From Rhododendron vialii (taxonomy: Eukaryota > Streptophyta > Magnoliopsida > Ericales > Ericaceae): DNA of 64,000 bases. A program made the translations under genes and the position numbers. The notes beneath the pieces were generated by a model that worked only from the letters and a program-made list of their open reading frames with translations, did not search any database and had not been told where the DNA came from. Each line of letters opens with the position of its first letter. Position 1 is the stretch's first letter. Location: NCBI RefSeq assembly GCF_030253575.1, contig NC_080569.1, positions 5,643,501-5,707,500 of the forward strand, written 5' to 3'. This document shows, piece after piece, positions 12,694 to 23,300 of this stretch.

Positions 12694-13300
12694 ACTCAAA
12701 TACGGGGTTGAATTTTTTCTATAGATTTTTAAACAATTATTTTACGGATCCGTTTTGGCATTTTAGGGTCCTTTTGTCACCGTCGTCCGTCGTGATCTCC
12801 CCTCTCACGGTGGCAGTTTTCATTGGGTAATATATATGGAATTAATTACTAGTAATTTGTTTACTGGAATTGGGAATATTATATAGAATTACCATTTTTG
12901 TTTTTTCTAAGTTTTTGTTTTTCCTTTTCATAGTAGTACTTTCTATGACTGTGATTTGTGACGCCTTAAATATACTTTTAGAGGACCGAACTCTAAAAAA
13001 GACGATAAATTCCTCAAATTTTTTTTTGAAATTTTGTATTTCATATTTACTTTTGAAGAACTAGACTCTAAAAAGGACAGTAAATTTCTAAAAAATTCTC
13101 CCAAAAAATACAAAAAGTGAAAGAAAAATAAAATAAATTACAAAATTATCCTTCAATGTATCACATCCATTATATATTTTGAAGGAATAGAGGTAGATTG
13201 AAGATGCCGTAAAGACTAACAAAGTTCTAAAAAATAAAGCTCCTCATAAAGAAGTTTTTCATATATATATACTAGCACGATCCTGCCTCTCCCTTTTAAT
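12694..13300. other. 3' flank of AIR12 copy 2
   Basis: No gene seen. 12760-12960 matches the 3' flank of copy 1 and, more weakly, that of the broken copy 3. The rest is AT-rich with a TATATA run at 13260-13270 just before the degraded promoter of copy 3. Confidence 0.5.
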
Positions 13301-13725
13301 CCCGTTCGGACAAATAAGTCACAGTGGCTTATTTTTTGTTCTTATTCAATTTTTTTTCGTATCACTTGGCTTATTGTCATTTTTTTGGGAATTATTGAAT
13401 CCTCACGACAAGAGGAATCTAAAAAGTAAAAAAATTTGACCGAAATCCAATTTTTTTTGAATAAAGACGAAAAAATTGGCTTATTGATTTTTTTCGTCTT
13501 TATTCAAAAAAATTGAATTTCGGTCAAAAATTTTTACTTTTTAGATTAATTTTTTCGTCTTTATTCAAAAAAAATTGGATTTCGGTCAAATTTTTTTACT
13601 TTCTAGATTCCTCTTGACGTGAGGATGCAATAATCCCCCAAAAAAATGACAATAAGCCAAGTGATACGAAAAAAATTTAAATAAAGACAAAAAATAAGCC
13701 GAAGTGGCTTATTTATCCGAACACC
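13301..13725. mobile_element. Long-TIR MITE inserted in the promoter of the broken AIR12 copy
   Basis: A 425-bp hairpin-like element. The left end GTTCGGACAAATAAGTCAC is mirrored by GTGGCTTATTTATCCGAAC at the right. The inversion continues inward for about 180 bp per arm (TTGGCTTATTGTCATTTTTT, TTTTTACTTTTTAGATT, GAATTTCGGTCAA and their complements). TAAT flanks both sides, a plausible TAA-type target duplication (PIF/Harbinger-like). It separates CTCTCCCTTTTAAT from TAATATAACTCCCC, which are contiguous around the TATA box of copies 1 and 2. Confidence 0.8.
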
Positions 13726-13730
13726 TAATA

Positions 13731-13844
13731 TAACTCCCCGGCCGTACTGGAGCAATTCCCCCACCATACTCTCTTTCTCTCTACATATTTAATAACTCCC
13801 CGGCCGTACTGGAGCAATTCCCCACCATACTCTCTTTCTCTCTC
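13731..13844 (+). repeat. 62-bp tandem duplication of the copy-3 core promoter
   Basis: The block TAACTCCCCGGCCGTACTGG through the run of TCTCTTTCTCTCT occurs at 13731-13782 and again at 13793-13844. Copies 1 and 2 carry this post-TATA leader only once. Confidence 0.85.
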
Positions 13845-13850
13845 TAAAAA

Positions 13851-14232
13851 ATGGCCGCATTAATCCACCTCCCAACAGCTGCCCTCCTCCCATGCCTCTC
13901 CATGGCCGCCGTCCTCATCTCACCTCCCATTCACAAACTTTCACCACTCGCAGAACCTACGGTTGGAATGTCGGCTCATTGGCGAGTAGGGACGGTGTTC
14001 CAAGTCCGCACGAATTTGGGCCGGAGAATCGCAACTCTGTGGTGATGTCGGAGTTGGTGAAGAGCGGTGGAACGGTGAGTGACGGAAGTCCGACGACTTC
14101 TCCGACTACTGTCAGTTCGACGAACTGTGGACAAGGACTCAAGGAGATAATGGTGGTGATTGGAGGGAACGCGCCGTTTTTTTGGTATTTGGTTGCGGCA
14201 ACGACGGTAAGTATTGTTGTAGACTTGTAGGA
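13851..14232 (+). pseudogene. Broken AIR12 copy 3
   Basis: The start codon and a signal-peptide-like stretch (MAALIHLPTAALLPCLSMAA) are recognisable. Next, about 17 nt are missing relative to copy 2, shifting the frame. Then almost the whole DOMON core is absent: the text jumps from AACCTAC (copy 2 about 12055) straight to GGTTGGAATGTCGG (copy 1 about 9305). After the jump GWNVGSLASRDGVPSPHEFGP and a degraded tail can be read, in another frame. The deletion endpoints share ACG in copy 1, suggesting a microhomology deletion. The promoter is also interrupted by a MITE. No functional heme protein is expected. Confidence 0.9.
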
Positions 14233-14769
14233 GTAATTGTTATGTCTGGTTGGGGGGTTTACGTAGAGAGCCGTAAATACCAGACGTGCAATCTCACTTG
14301 TCTACTTCAACAATTAATAGTTGCGATATATTTTTTAAAATTTTGACAGTTATTAAATATCTCTGACCGGTAATAGTTTGTTTTTACTTTTTAATCCGGA
14401 TCATCCAAAATAATTTTTGGACGCGCGAGATTGAGCGCTGTAAACACTTAATTTACGAAGCCTCCGTGAATAAGTTTTTCTCACATAGTTTGAGCATTTA
14501 TGCGGGGGAAAGTAATAAGTTTTGACGGTGGAAATTTTCTATATAGGTTGGTAATTCTAGATATGGTTTAAATTTTGGAAGTGGTAATAGCACTTTCCTT
14601 TCCTCTCACCGTGGCGCAGTTTTTGATTGGGTAATATGGAATTGATTAATTAATCATTTACTAGAATTGGAAACATTATTTTAGTTTTTGTAAGTTTATG
14701 GTTTTCCTTTTTATAGGAGTACTTTCTAATTTCTATGATTGCTTTTCTAATAAGCGTAGGGTGGCTGTT
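14233..14769. other. 3' remnant of the AIR12 array
   Basis: Non-coding. Parts match the 3' flanks of copies 1 and 2 (AGCACTTTC, CTCTCACCGTGG, and the block with TTTATGGTTTTCC). The last about 85 bp (14690-14773, ending AGCGTAGGGTGGCTGTT) recurs diverged at 15685-15778, on the far side of the LINE remnant. This may mark a fourth, mostly lost unit. Confidence 0.5.
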
Positions 14770-15670
14770 TTTTTTTTTTTCCCCCCACGAGAAGAATAAA
14801 TTTATTAATGTGAAGACAGGCGACAAGTTCTAATATCTTCTGACGCTGGAGATGATAGCTATTGAGAATAGTCATCCCGCCAACATATCATTCCAATATC
14901 CGACAAGGAGCTACCGTGTTACAATCAAATTTAACGTGTAAAAATGAACAAGATTAGAATAAAGATGCTAATACAGTCCAAAATAACTGAATTATGAATC
15001 ACAATCCTCATACGTCTTGGACCAGTTGAGGGCCTGAACCACTTGTAGTGCATCACCTTTTTATTATAATCTCAGAAAATTTCCATTCGAAAACTGATTC
15101 GTCGAAAACCCAGAGCTTCAACAGTCCGCACCAAAAAAACACCTTTGAAAGAATCCATCACTGCCCCAAGTAATTAGCTACCATCAGCATTCCGAGCAAC
15201 AAACCCCATTCCACACACACCTTTACGTACATCTAAAGCCCCATCAACGTTGATTTTAATAATGCCATGATCAGGTACTGGTTTCCAAGTAGGTCTCTGA
15301 GGAGGATGAATAACAGGTACATTCCCCTTGGTCGTTTCAATAACATTCTTGAATTCTAACCAACCTGTTCAAAGCCGGCCCTGAGCTAGAGCAAATGTTG
15401 CGGCCGCTTTACACATCCAAAAATTTTTGAAATATAAAGGCCCCTCCTACTTTTTTATCTCTTATTATAGTCCAACAAAAGAGGTTCTATTTTTAATTTT
15501 TACTTTAAGCCCCCGAAAGTCAGGACCGGCTCTGAACCTGCAACCCCATGTTGGTTGTGTTCCTTGTTCCTAGATTTCCATAATGCCCAACAAAGAAATG
15601 CTGCTAGCCCAGCCTCCTCTATAACATCACTATCAGAGCGTCATCATATATTAACAAACAAGATGTCCAC
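14770..15670 (-). mobile_element. LINE fragment (RNase H region), minus strand
   Basis: Reverse translation gives degraded text of the plant LINE RNase H / zf-RVT region: LAAFLCWALWKSRN.., then WLEFKNVIETTKGN.., VIHPPQRPTWKPVP, IIKINVDGALDVRKG and GMGFVARNADG. Asp in KINVDGA is the usual first catalytic acid. A T-run at 14770-14783 would be the 3' poly(A) in this orientation. The piece is 5'-truncated, has several stops and frame changes, and is interrupted by a 165-bp hAT MITE. It is a dead remnant. Confidence 0.75.
15370..15534. mobile_element. hAT MITE inserted in the LINE remnant
   Basis: Termini CAAAGCCGGCCCTGA at the left and the inverted complement of CAGAGCCGGTCCTGA at the right; 165 bp. 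Flanks AACCTGTT (15362-15369) and AACCTGCA (15535-15542) are an 8-bp target duplication with two changes. The LINE reading text resumes on the other side, confirming insertion. Related to the element at 61427-61879. Confidence 0.8.
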
Positions 15671-17112
15671 CATTGTTCAAATGATTATTTTTGTTTTTGT
15701 AAGCTTATGATTTTCCTTTTTGTGTAGGGGTACTTTCTATGATTGTTTCTAAACGAATAAGCGTAGGGTGGCTGTTTGACACGGCCAATTTGTCACGATC
15801 TTTTTTTTTTGGTTTAAAGACGAATTTGTTACACTCTGGGTCCCAATATTTTACTAGCACTTTTGAGGGTTTGTGTCAATTTTTTGAATTACTTGTGTCT
15901 ATTGATCTATATAATTTTATGTGATTTGGAAAACTTTATTTAATAAACCTAATTTAAACTTATGAAATGAGATTCACATATAAAACGTATTACTAGTTAA
16001 GAAAATAATTTTTTGTCTGATTCAGATAGAACAAGGGACAATAAAATAAAAAGGATAAAATATGACTTGATCTTGGGAAATAATTCAAGATCGTGACACA
16101 AGAGTTATCACAAATTCACGACTGTGTGATTTCATCTTCTCAGTAGCTATACATACATGAACACGAGTGAGAAGATATAAATCAAGATAATTACATAGAT
16201 CAGGTGGGCCCACCATACTAACAACTCTCGGGCCCACCTCGCCTCGCATGTAAGCATGAAAAATATTTTGAGTGGGATCATATGGATTAGGGAAATGACG
16301 CCCATGATGAGTTTTGATAATTAATATCTGCTAAGGACAAGCTAAGAACATTTATTGAAAATGTCTTTGGTGGGTATTAATTATTAAAATACGTTATTTG
16401 TCATCATTTTCCAGAATTAGTTTGAGGTGTGCGCAAGCTGACCCATAATATCTTGCATGACAAAAGAGAAAAAAAACACTAATACTCAATTTTCGTAAAG
16501 AAGCAACAGCGATCGATCTATCCCGGCCCTATCGAATGAAAAATTATTGGGAAGAACCATAATGTTTTACTTGATATATTCTTCTCGTCGGGAAGAATCA
16601 ATAATCCACAAAATTTGGACGCAAAATTAACAAATGCGAGGAAGTTTTGAATAAAAACAAAAAAATAAGCCAAGTAGGTTATGTAGCCAAAACATCCTTT
16701 TAGAGATGAAATTGAATTTCAAAACCGTATCATCTTTTCTCAAGATACAATTATCAGTTTTTAAATTATAATGAAAATTAGTACTGCAGTAAAAGTGTTT
16801 AAATAATACTCCATATTATAGATCTCACAAATTAGATAGTTTCTTGATTCAACATAAAAATAAAACTTAAAAATGTTTCTACAAAATAACTTTTTAAGGC
16901 CCCATTCCATTAAGGTTCCTATTTTTTATGTACTTATTTTTTGCTTTACTAACTAAAAAATAAGTACTTCCTTTAGCGGAACAGAGCCTACATTTTAACG
17001 GAATGAATTTTACTTCAATCCCCATAATAATTTTAACGAAATGTATTTTAATACTACCACTAAAACACTTGCGTGCCATAAACCTTATGCAAAAAGCGCA
17101 TTATCTCTCCAA
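15671..17112. other. Intergenic, AT-rich, with MITE fragments
   Basis: No gene recognised. It contains the second copy of the 85-bp AIR12 3'-flank block (15685-15778), a partial AATAAGCCAAGT-family MITE (about 16550-16695), a short SINE-tail-like piece near 16413-16445 (GAGGTGTGCGCAAGCTG), and a GGCCCCGTTCC-family MITE at 16898-16988. Confidence 0.55.
16898..16988. mobile_element. MITE, GGCCCCGTTCC family, copy 2 (short)
   Basis: Ends GGCCCCATTCC and inverted GGAACAGAGCC, with TACTTATTTTTTG mirrored by AAAAATAAGTACTT around the centre; 91 bp. A nearly perfect hairpin, no coding capacity. Confidence 0.6.
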
Positions 17113-17300
17113 TCCGGTCGGTCTGGTGGTCAAGCCTGAGACTTAGGGGTCTTCTTCATTCTAAAGTTCCACGTTCAGATCTTCCTAGGTGCTCGTAATT
17201 CCTTCGGAACCCAATCATATGAAGATTTGCTCCAATTTTAATTGAGATTCCCGCTAGTAAATAGTGCAATTAATCCCCAAAGATTAATCGATGTTCGATT
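17113..17300 (+). mobile_element. tRNA-derived SINE (probable)
   Basis: GGTCTGGTGGTCAAGCCTGAG resembles a pol III A box and CACGTTCAGATCTTCC, about 45 bp later, a weak B box. Similar layouts occur at 53126-53350 and in the tail fragments near 60780 and 63100. The 3' part stops close to the solo LTR at 17313, so the tail may be interrupted by it. Confidence 0.45.
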
Positions 17301-17312
17301 TCTTGCCCTTGC

Positions 17313-18491
17313 TGTCACGCCCTCGATTTTCAGCTAAAATAATAATATATTTTCCACAACAAAAGTCTTCCTCTCAACTATATTTACCCTTAACTGTCAT
17401 GCCAATCCAAATAAAGAATCAAAGTCTCTTCTTCTTCTCTCTAAATTTTTTTTTTTTTTTATACATAAAGTCTCCCAAACGTTTACAATTAAATGAGTTC
17501 CATACTGATCAAGGAGAGAAATTTACACATAGTTTTACAACCATTTTCGCAACCATTTTCGCACCATTTTCGCAACCATTTTCGCACCAGTCAACCAACC
17601 CTGCTTTAGAAATTCACCAAAAATTGTATACTTAACCAAATTACTTAATTCCAACGCAATCTCTTCTTAACTTAAATATGCAACTCCTGTAAAAGACCCA
17701 AAGCCACCCAAAATGTTCATCATGCCCAGAAGTTAAAAGAAAACAGCCACGCACAGATTCGCACATCCAGCAAACAGCCAGTATTCAAAAATTCATAACT
17801 AATTGTGTGATTATCGGTTTTGCATGATCTTGGTACCGAAATCTTCGTATTGAAACGAACTTTAACAGTTATGAAGACTCCAAAAATTGATTCCTAGCAG
17901 AAGGGCCCCAAAAAGACAGATTACCAGAACCCACGAAATTTTCAGCATACACTAGATTTATTCAAGACTCAAAATAGATGATCAAACTTAATCCTTGCAC
18001 ATCAAACCAACACTTAACACATATAAAGAAGGCTGGAGATCCCTACCTCAAGTATCAAGACCAAGTTTTGAGCTCAAACCAAACCCTAGCCTCCAAATCC
18101 GAAATATGCCTCCACCGAGCTAGATCTTCCCACGCGATCCGAGGGCCGAGGATGAAGATATGTGCGTGGGTTTTCAAGGATTGATGGTGGAGTAGCAAGA
18201 ATTTGGTTGAGGGAGTGAGAGAGAGGAGACCGAGAGAAAGGGAGAGGAGGGAGAGAGAGCTGGCGTTAAAAAAAGAAAAGGGGAAAGTGAAGTGTTCTCT
18301 TTGTGAGTGTTGATACATATAGCCCTAATGCACTAACACCCCTGTATTCAACAAACATCACATTATAACCTCCAACTCATACACCCTCACACATTAACAA
18401 CATTTTGTTCAAAACTTAAATTCATATTTATTTATAGACCAATTGCATTATAAATACCAAAGATTAAATGATGAAATTACGGGTCTCTACA
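17313..18491. mobile_element. Solo LTR of an LTR retrotransposon (fossil)
   Basis: A 1179-bp sequence starting TGTCACGCCC and ending GGGTCTCTACA is flanked by the perfect 5-bp repeat CTTGC (17308-17312 and 18492-18496). TG..CA ends plus a 5-bp target duplication and no internal coding region identify a solo LTR; the TGTCACGCCC start suggests a Gypsy-type family. The intact target duplication suggests it is fairly young. Confidence 0.85.
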
Positions 18492-18723
18492 CTTGCAAAG
18501 GGCATGTTCTTTCCAAAAAAATTGATGTTTGACAAAAACTAATCCGGTCACCTAAGTTATTTTTTTAAAAAAAGTAGTAATTGATTTTCACATTTACATT
18601 TTTATAATCGCACTATCTCTTCTGTCTCATCGTAATGTAAATTTAGGGTTTATGAAAAGAAGACATGACTGTATTCTTTTCATATACTGTGCCTCGTACA
18701 TGTGTTAAAAAAAAAAGGGAAAC

Positions 18724-19986
18724 TTAAATAGGGGTCCTTACCAACATAAATACTTAAGTCTCCATCCTAGTGGGTTTAAAAACTTATCTTTCCATCCTCA
18801 AATTCAAATAAATCCTAAACTACCCTTTCTCTCTCCTAATTTTCAAAATCCTTCTCTCTCCTTATCTTTTTTAATTATCCCAAATTTCTCTCCAATCTTT
18901 CAAACATTTCTCTCACCTAATCTTTTTAATTCTTTCACTCTCCTAATCTTCTCTCTCAGCTACAAACACGTCATAAAAATCATGACAAATATGATAACAT
19001 TAGAGATCCATGTTGATTACCCAAAAAAATCATGACAAATTTTCGCAAAACTATCATGGATATCATGACATAAATTTATCCTACAAATATATGACAGATT
19101 TATGCAAAACTGTCATGAAAATCAACCATACATAATACATTAAATTTCAGCTACAAACACATCATAAAAATCAAGACAAATTTCTGCATAAGGTTCGTTT
19201 GGTCAAAACCCACAAATCTATGATAAACCCAAATCTCTGTAAACGTAGAAATCATAAACTCCCATTATGCCAAGAATCATGGGATTATTTTCCCATTTCA
19301 TATTTGAATGTTCAAGGTAAAAGAAAAGGAAAAAATAAATGAAACAGCAAATTCTGATGGGGCAAAATTCTACAAAGAAGAAGACAATATCACCGGAATT
19401 TGAAAATCACCATCACCATCACCACCTCCGATTCCAAAGTAGATTGGTGAGTGGCGATTCAACCATGGCTCGACTTCGGAAGTTGCCGTCGAAACCCAAA
19501 ACCTATTTATTTCCATCGATTATGCATATCTACCACGATGTCGGTCTACAAAGTAGCGGTGCGATGGAGGTGTGACGGGAGGGGTTGCCGGAGAGAGGGG
19601 TACAACGGTGGTGCTGCTGCTGTGGTGGGTGGTCGACTGATGGTGACTTGATGGTGATGGACGAAAATGACGATGGTGTATTGATTTAGGAAACATGATG
19701 GGGATGAGATTCTGTTAATGACAAAAATGACGATGGCGCATAGATATTAGGATAAATTCGTGAGTGAAACAGTGGGGATGGGCTTCGTAAATATAGGAAA
19801 CATGATGGAATAAGATTCTGTTAATAATGGGAACATTGTAGGGATAGTCTTGTTTGAAACGGTGGGAATGAGATATATACAAACAATAATATATTTAATA
19901 AATGAATAGGGGTATAATGGGTAATAATAGATTTTGAGGATAGAAACATAAGTATTTAAAGGCTTTAAAATGGACACCTAAATAAT
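18724..19986. mobile_element. Non-autonomous inverted-repeat DNA element, about 1.26 kb
   Basis: The left end (TTAAATAGGGGTCC.., then GTTTAAAAACTTATCTTTCC, ATCCTCAAATTC) is mirrored by the right end read in reverse (ATTTAGGTGTCCATTTT.., CTTTAAATACTTATG, ATCCTCAAAATC), an imperfect inversion over about 65-90 bp. The interior has a decayed tandem repeat (ATCATGACAAAT.. units at 18970-19190) and a GC-richer 19400-19640 piece with short open frames, possibly captured host sequence. No transposase seen. Confidence 0.5.
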
Positions 19987-20078
19987 TAGGGTAAAGAAGA
20001 TGGCTAATTAATTTCTTAAAAAAAAAAAAAAAAGGTATGAAAATCACGAAAAAGTGCATTAGGTTGTGGGCCAAAACA

Positions 20079-20234
20079 CCTCATACGTGTGATGGAGATT
20101 TCTGCGCGGGACACACTGCAAGTGTTTATGATTCCAGGGCATATGCTCTGCCTTGCCCTCATACGTGTGATGGAGATTTCTGCGCGGGACAGCGTGCAAG
20201 TGTTTGTGATTCCAGGGCATATGCTCTGCCTTGC
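20079..20234. repeat. 78-bp direct repeat upstream of the lipase gene
   Basis: Two adjacent copies of a 78-bp unit (20079-20156 and 20157-20234) containing CATACGTGTGATGGAGATTT, CTGCGCGGGACA and TTCCAGGGCATATGCTCTGC, differing at only a few bases. They end 130 bp before the ATG, in the expected promoter or leader. Each unit holds ACGTG (ABRE/G-box core). Confidence 0.9.
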
Positions 20235-20351
20235 CCCATAACGCCTCTCCAATTAGAACGCCGACGACGGTTCGCACACGCAACCAACGCAGCTCCGATC
20301 GCGTCGCGCTATCGACCGTTGAAGTTAGGGATTCCGTCCTCGTCCCCTCGC

Positions 20352-20357
20352 ATGTGA
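20352..20357 (+). promoter_or_regulatory. AUG-stop minimal uORF just before the lipase start
   Basis: ATGTGA at 20352-20357 is a start codon followed directly by a stop, 12 bases before the main ATG at 20364. The overlapping ATG at 20357 opens a second, out-of-frame uORF that runs into the coding region until 20482. Either could reduce or condition translation if the transcript starts upstream, which is not shown. Confidence 0.5.
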
Positions 20358-20363
20358 TGGACG

Positions 20364-23300
20364 ATGGACTCTCTGCAACACAGAGTGGAGACATGGATCA
20401 GAGACCAAAGGACGAGGATCTCAAACCTAAACGTGACCTGGCCCCCTCAATGGCGGGTGCCGGTGAGCTGGCCCTGGACTAACGGCAGGGAACAGAGGAA
20501 GCGAATCAACCAGGAGTACGAGCGGAAGAAGAAGCAGCTTCAGAATCTCTGCGGCGCTGTCAAGGCCGAATCCCTCTCTGATTTGCAAGACATTCTCTGC
20601 TGCATGGTGCTCTCCGAGTGCGTTTACAAGGTACTACTTGTGTACTAGTTTTCAATGCATCTTTGATTTGCAATTGTGGTTGAATTTGTCGAGTGTGATG
20701 TAAGACTTGATTGTCCTTATGGTTTTCGTGATTTGTCATGATGCCAAGTGCCAAGTGGCAATGCCACCTTGTCATGAAGGAAGATCAATAGCTTTGTAAT
20801 GACTTTTCTACTGTTTGATTATTAACATAAGTAGATGTTACTTAAGTTGGGGCCGAGGCACGTAATTTTTGATTGAGCTGATAGAAGTAATCAAACAGTC
20901 AAATAGAGGCTCGAATCAAGTGTCCTAGGAATCAGTTGGAGCATGTGCTGTTAGACTAGGTCTGATAAACGAGCAGAACAGCCCGGACAGCTGATTGTTC
21001 AAGCTTGATTTATAAAATTAACGAGCTTCAAAATTTTGTTAGGGCTTGGCTTGTTTATGAGACGAACCGATCTCAAACGAGCTTTAATCGAGTCGATCAC
21101 GAACCGATTTTGAGTAGCTTGAATTTTCAGACATAATCAGTTGAGCTTTACTTCGTTTGAAAGCTTAATGAGGTTCAGAAAGATGTTCAAGATTGGTCTG
21201 TTTATGCAACAAACCGATCTAAAACGAGCTTTTAATGAGCTCAAACTCGGCGATTTGGTTTGTTTATGAGCCCTATTTTAGACTGGTAAGAGAAGCTGTA
21301 TTGTGTTCGAATATAGGGACTCGTATAATTTCGTAGAGAAGTATTTGCACAACCAAGTTCGAACAATCTACTACACGGCTCACTTTGCTTGTTTAGAAGC
21401 TCTACAGGTATTACTTGATGCATGATCCTTGACTTTATTTTGCTTGAACTTTTACAACGTACTCAAACTTCACGTCTGTGTAATATACTATTATACGGTT
21501 TTAGCGGAATTCCAACCTACCATGGATATGTTTGGAACTTGGTGGGAAAGAGGAAAGGGAGGTTTGGAACTTGTGGACGAGAAAGAGAAATGAAAGAGTA
21601 GTGAGTCCTATTTACTCGACATCATTGAAACTGTTCCAAGATATAGGTTGTGTTTTGGACGTCAATAAGAGACATAAGCCATTACGGAAAGGAAACTGAC
21701 AAGCTTGCTTCCTTCCTTTGTTTGATTCTTAGTTTGGGAGAGGAAATAGTACAAGGAAATAATAAGTAAATCATAACTAAATTAGTAACCATCATATACT
21801 AGCCAGCTTTTCGAATAGTTGTTTTTCAATTTTGGCAAAAATCATGTCCGTGAAAATTTTGCTACATTTGTTGTCTAGATTGTAAGCTACTCAAGACATT
21901 GCTCGTCCTATATTTGGGTTTCGTCCTGGGTATTGGAAGATCTAAAGATAATTGTGAAGTAGTTTGAATTAGCAAGTTGTATTCGGTAATGAGTGACAGA
22001 CTGGTAGAATCACCTTTGTAAACTAGTATGTTGGCTTCCTCTATATGCAAAAAAACACATGTAAGCCTTGTGGCGGTAGAGTTGTTTTTAAAAAATGGCA
22101 ATTCAAGAAGCTGGTAATGGAAATTATGCGTCGTATTGTTTGCATATGGGTTCCTTCAGAGGTGGCCTAATAATTTTTTTGGTAGTAGCTCCTTGTTATG
22201 CAATTATCCATCTTTTCTAGTCATGAGTACAATGTATTGAAAGGCCTCTTAAAACATTTGCAATCACAAGATTGGCATTGTTTTACGCGATTCATTCTTC
22301 CTTAGAGACCTGCTGCTGAGATGGTTAGAGCAGTTAACAAATTTAAGGCAGACTTTGGAGGACAAGTTATTTATTTAGAGCGGGTGCAGCCTTCTTCAGA
22401 CCACGTTCCTCACAGGTCAGTATTTGTGGTCATAATCTTTTTGAACTTCTACTTTTTTCAATTGCTTCTTTGATAACCACCTTCTCGTTATTGCAAATTT
22501 GCAATCTTCTATTTATTTGGTAAGTTTGATTGTGGCCGGTGGTGGTGGGGCGTTAGATGTATGTAAAATTACCTGTTCTTTAGGAAGTCAGATTGCTAAT
22601 GCAGTAATGCTTCAGTTCAAATTTCCAACCCGACCATGTTCATGGTAGGCTTGTTTTTCGGTTTGGAGTGGCTTGATTGAAGCTAAGGGCCAGCAACATT
22701 TCTAGTTCTCTAAAAGGTTACAGATCACCTTAAACAATCATATTTTGGAAGGTGTTAGAGATACTGGATGTGAAGCTATGTCTCAAACTGGAGAATCCTT
22801 AAGACATGAGTTGACCAAGAATATCATGATTTGTCCAGCCAAAATAGGGTAGCCAATGTGTCAGTTGCCTCTAATTTTGTTTTATCTTTGCCTTCTTCTT
22901 TTTTTTCTAAGTAATTTGCCTTCTTCTTTTGACAACTGAAGTTCATCTCATTATTTTATTGAATTACTGATTTACTGTCATTCCTTTTTTCCTTCTTCTG
23001 ACGAGGGCCAATGTTTCATGATTTCATAGTTAAATTGGATGCATACAGTTGCAGGGTCTGAAGTTTCCTGGCATTCTATGAGATGTCGTAATTGCATTGC
23101 TATACTCTTGGATGGTTTCTTTTACTTATCTCTGCCCCTGCCTCTGTAGCTGGGTTGCTCTGTCGCTGTAGTTAATTATACGGAGAATTAGTCTTATGTC
23201 TACTTTATCTGTTTACTGTCAATTAGTTGTCCATATTGTTTATAATTTAGTTGGTGTAATATCTGGTTTGAACAAATAGCTTACCTCATGCTTGATTCTC

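Noticed and set aside
18055-18318. Leu/Ser-rich minus-strand frame
   Set aside because: It lies inside the solo LTR and consists of pyrimidine-rich low-complexity sequence.
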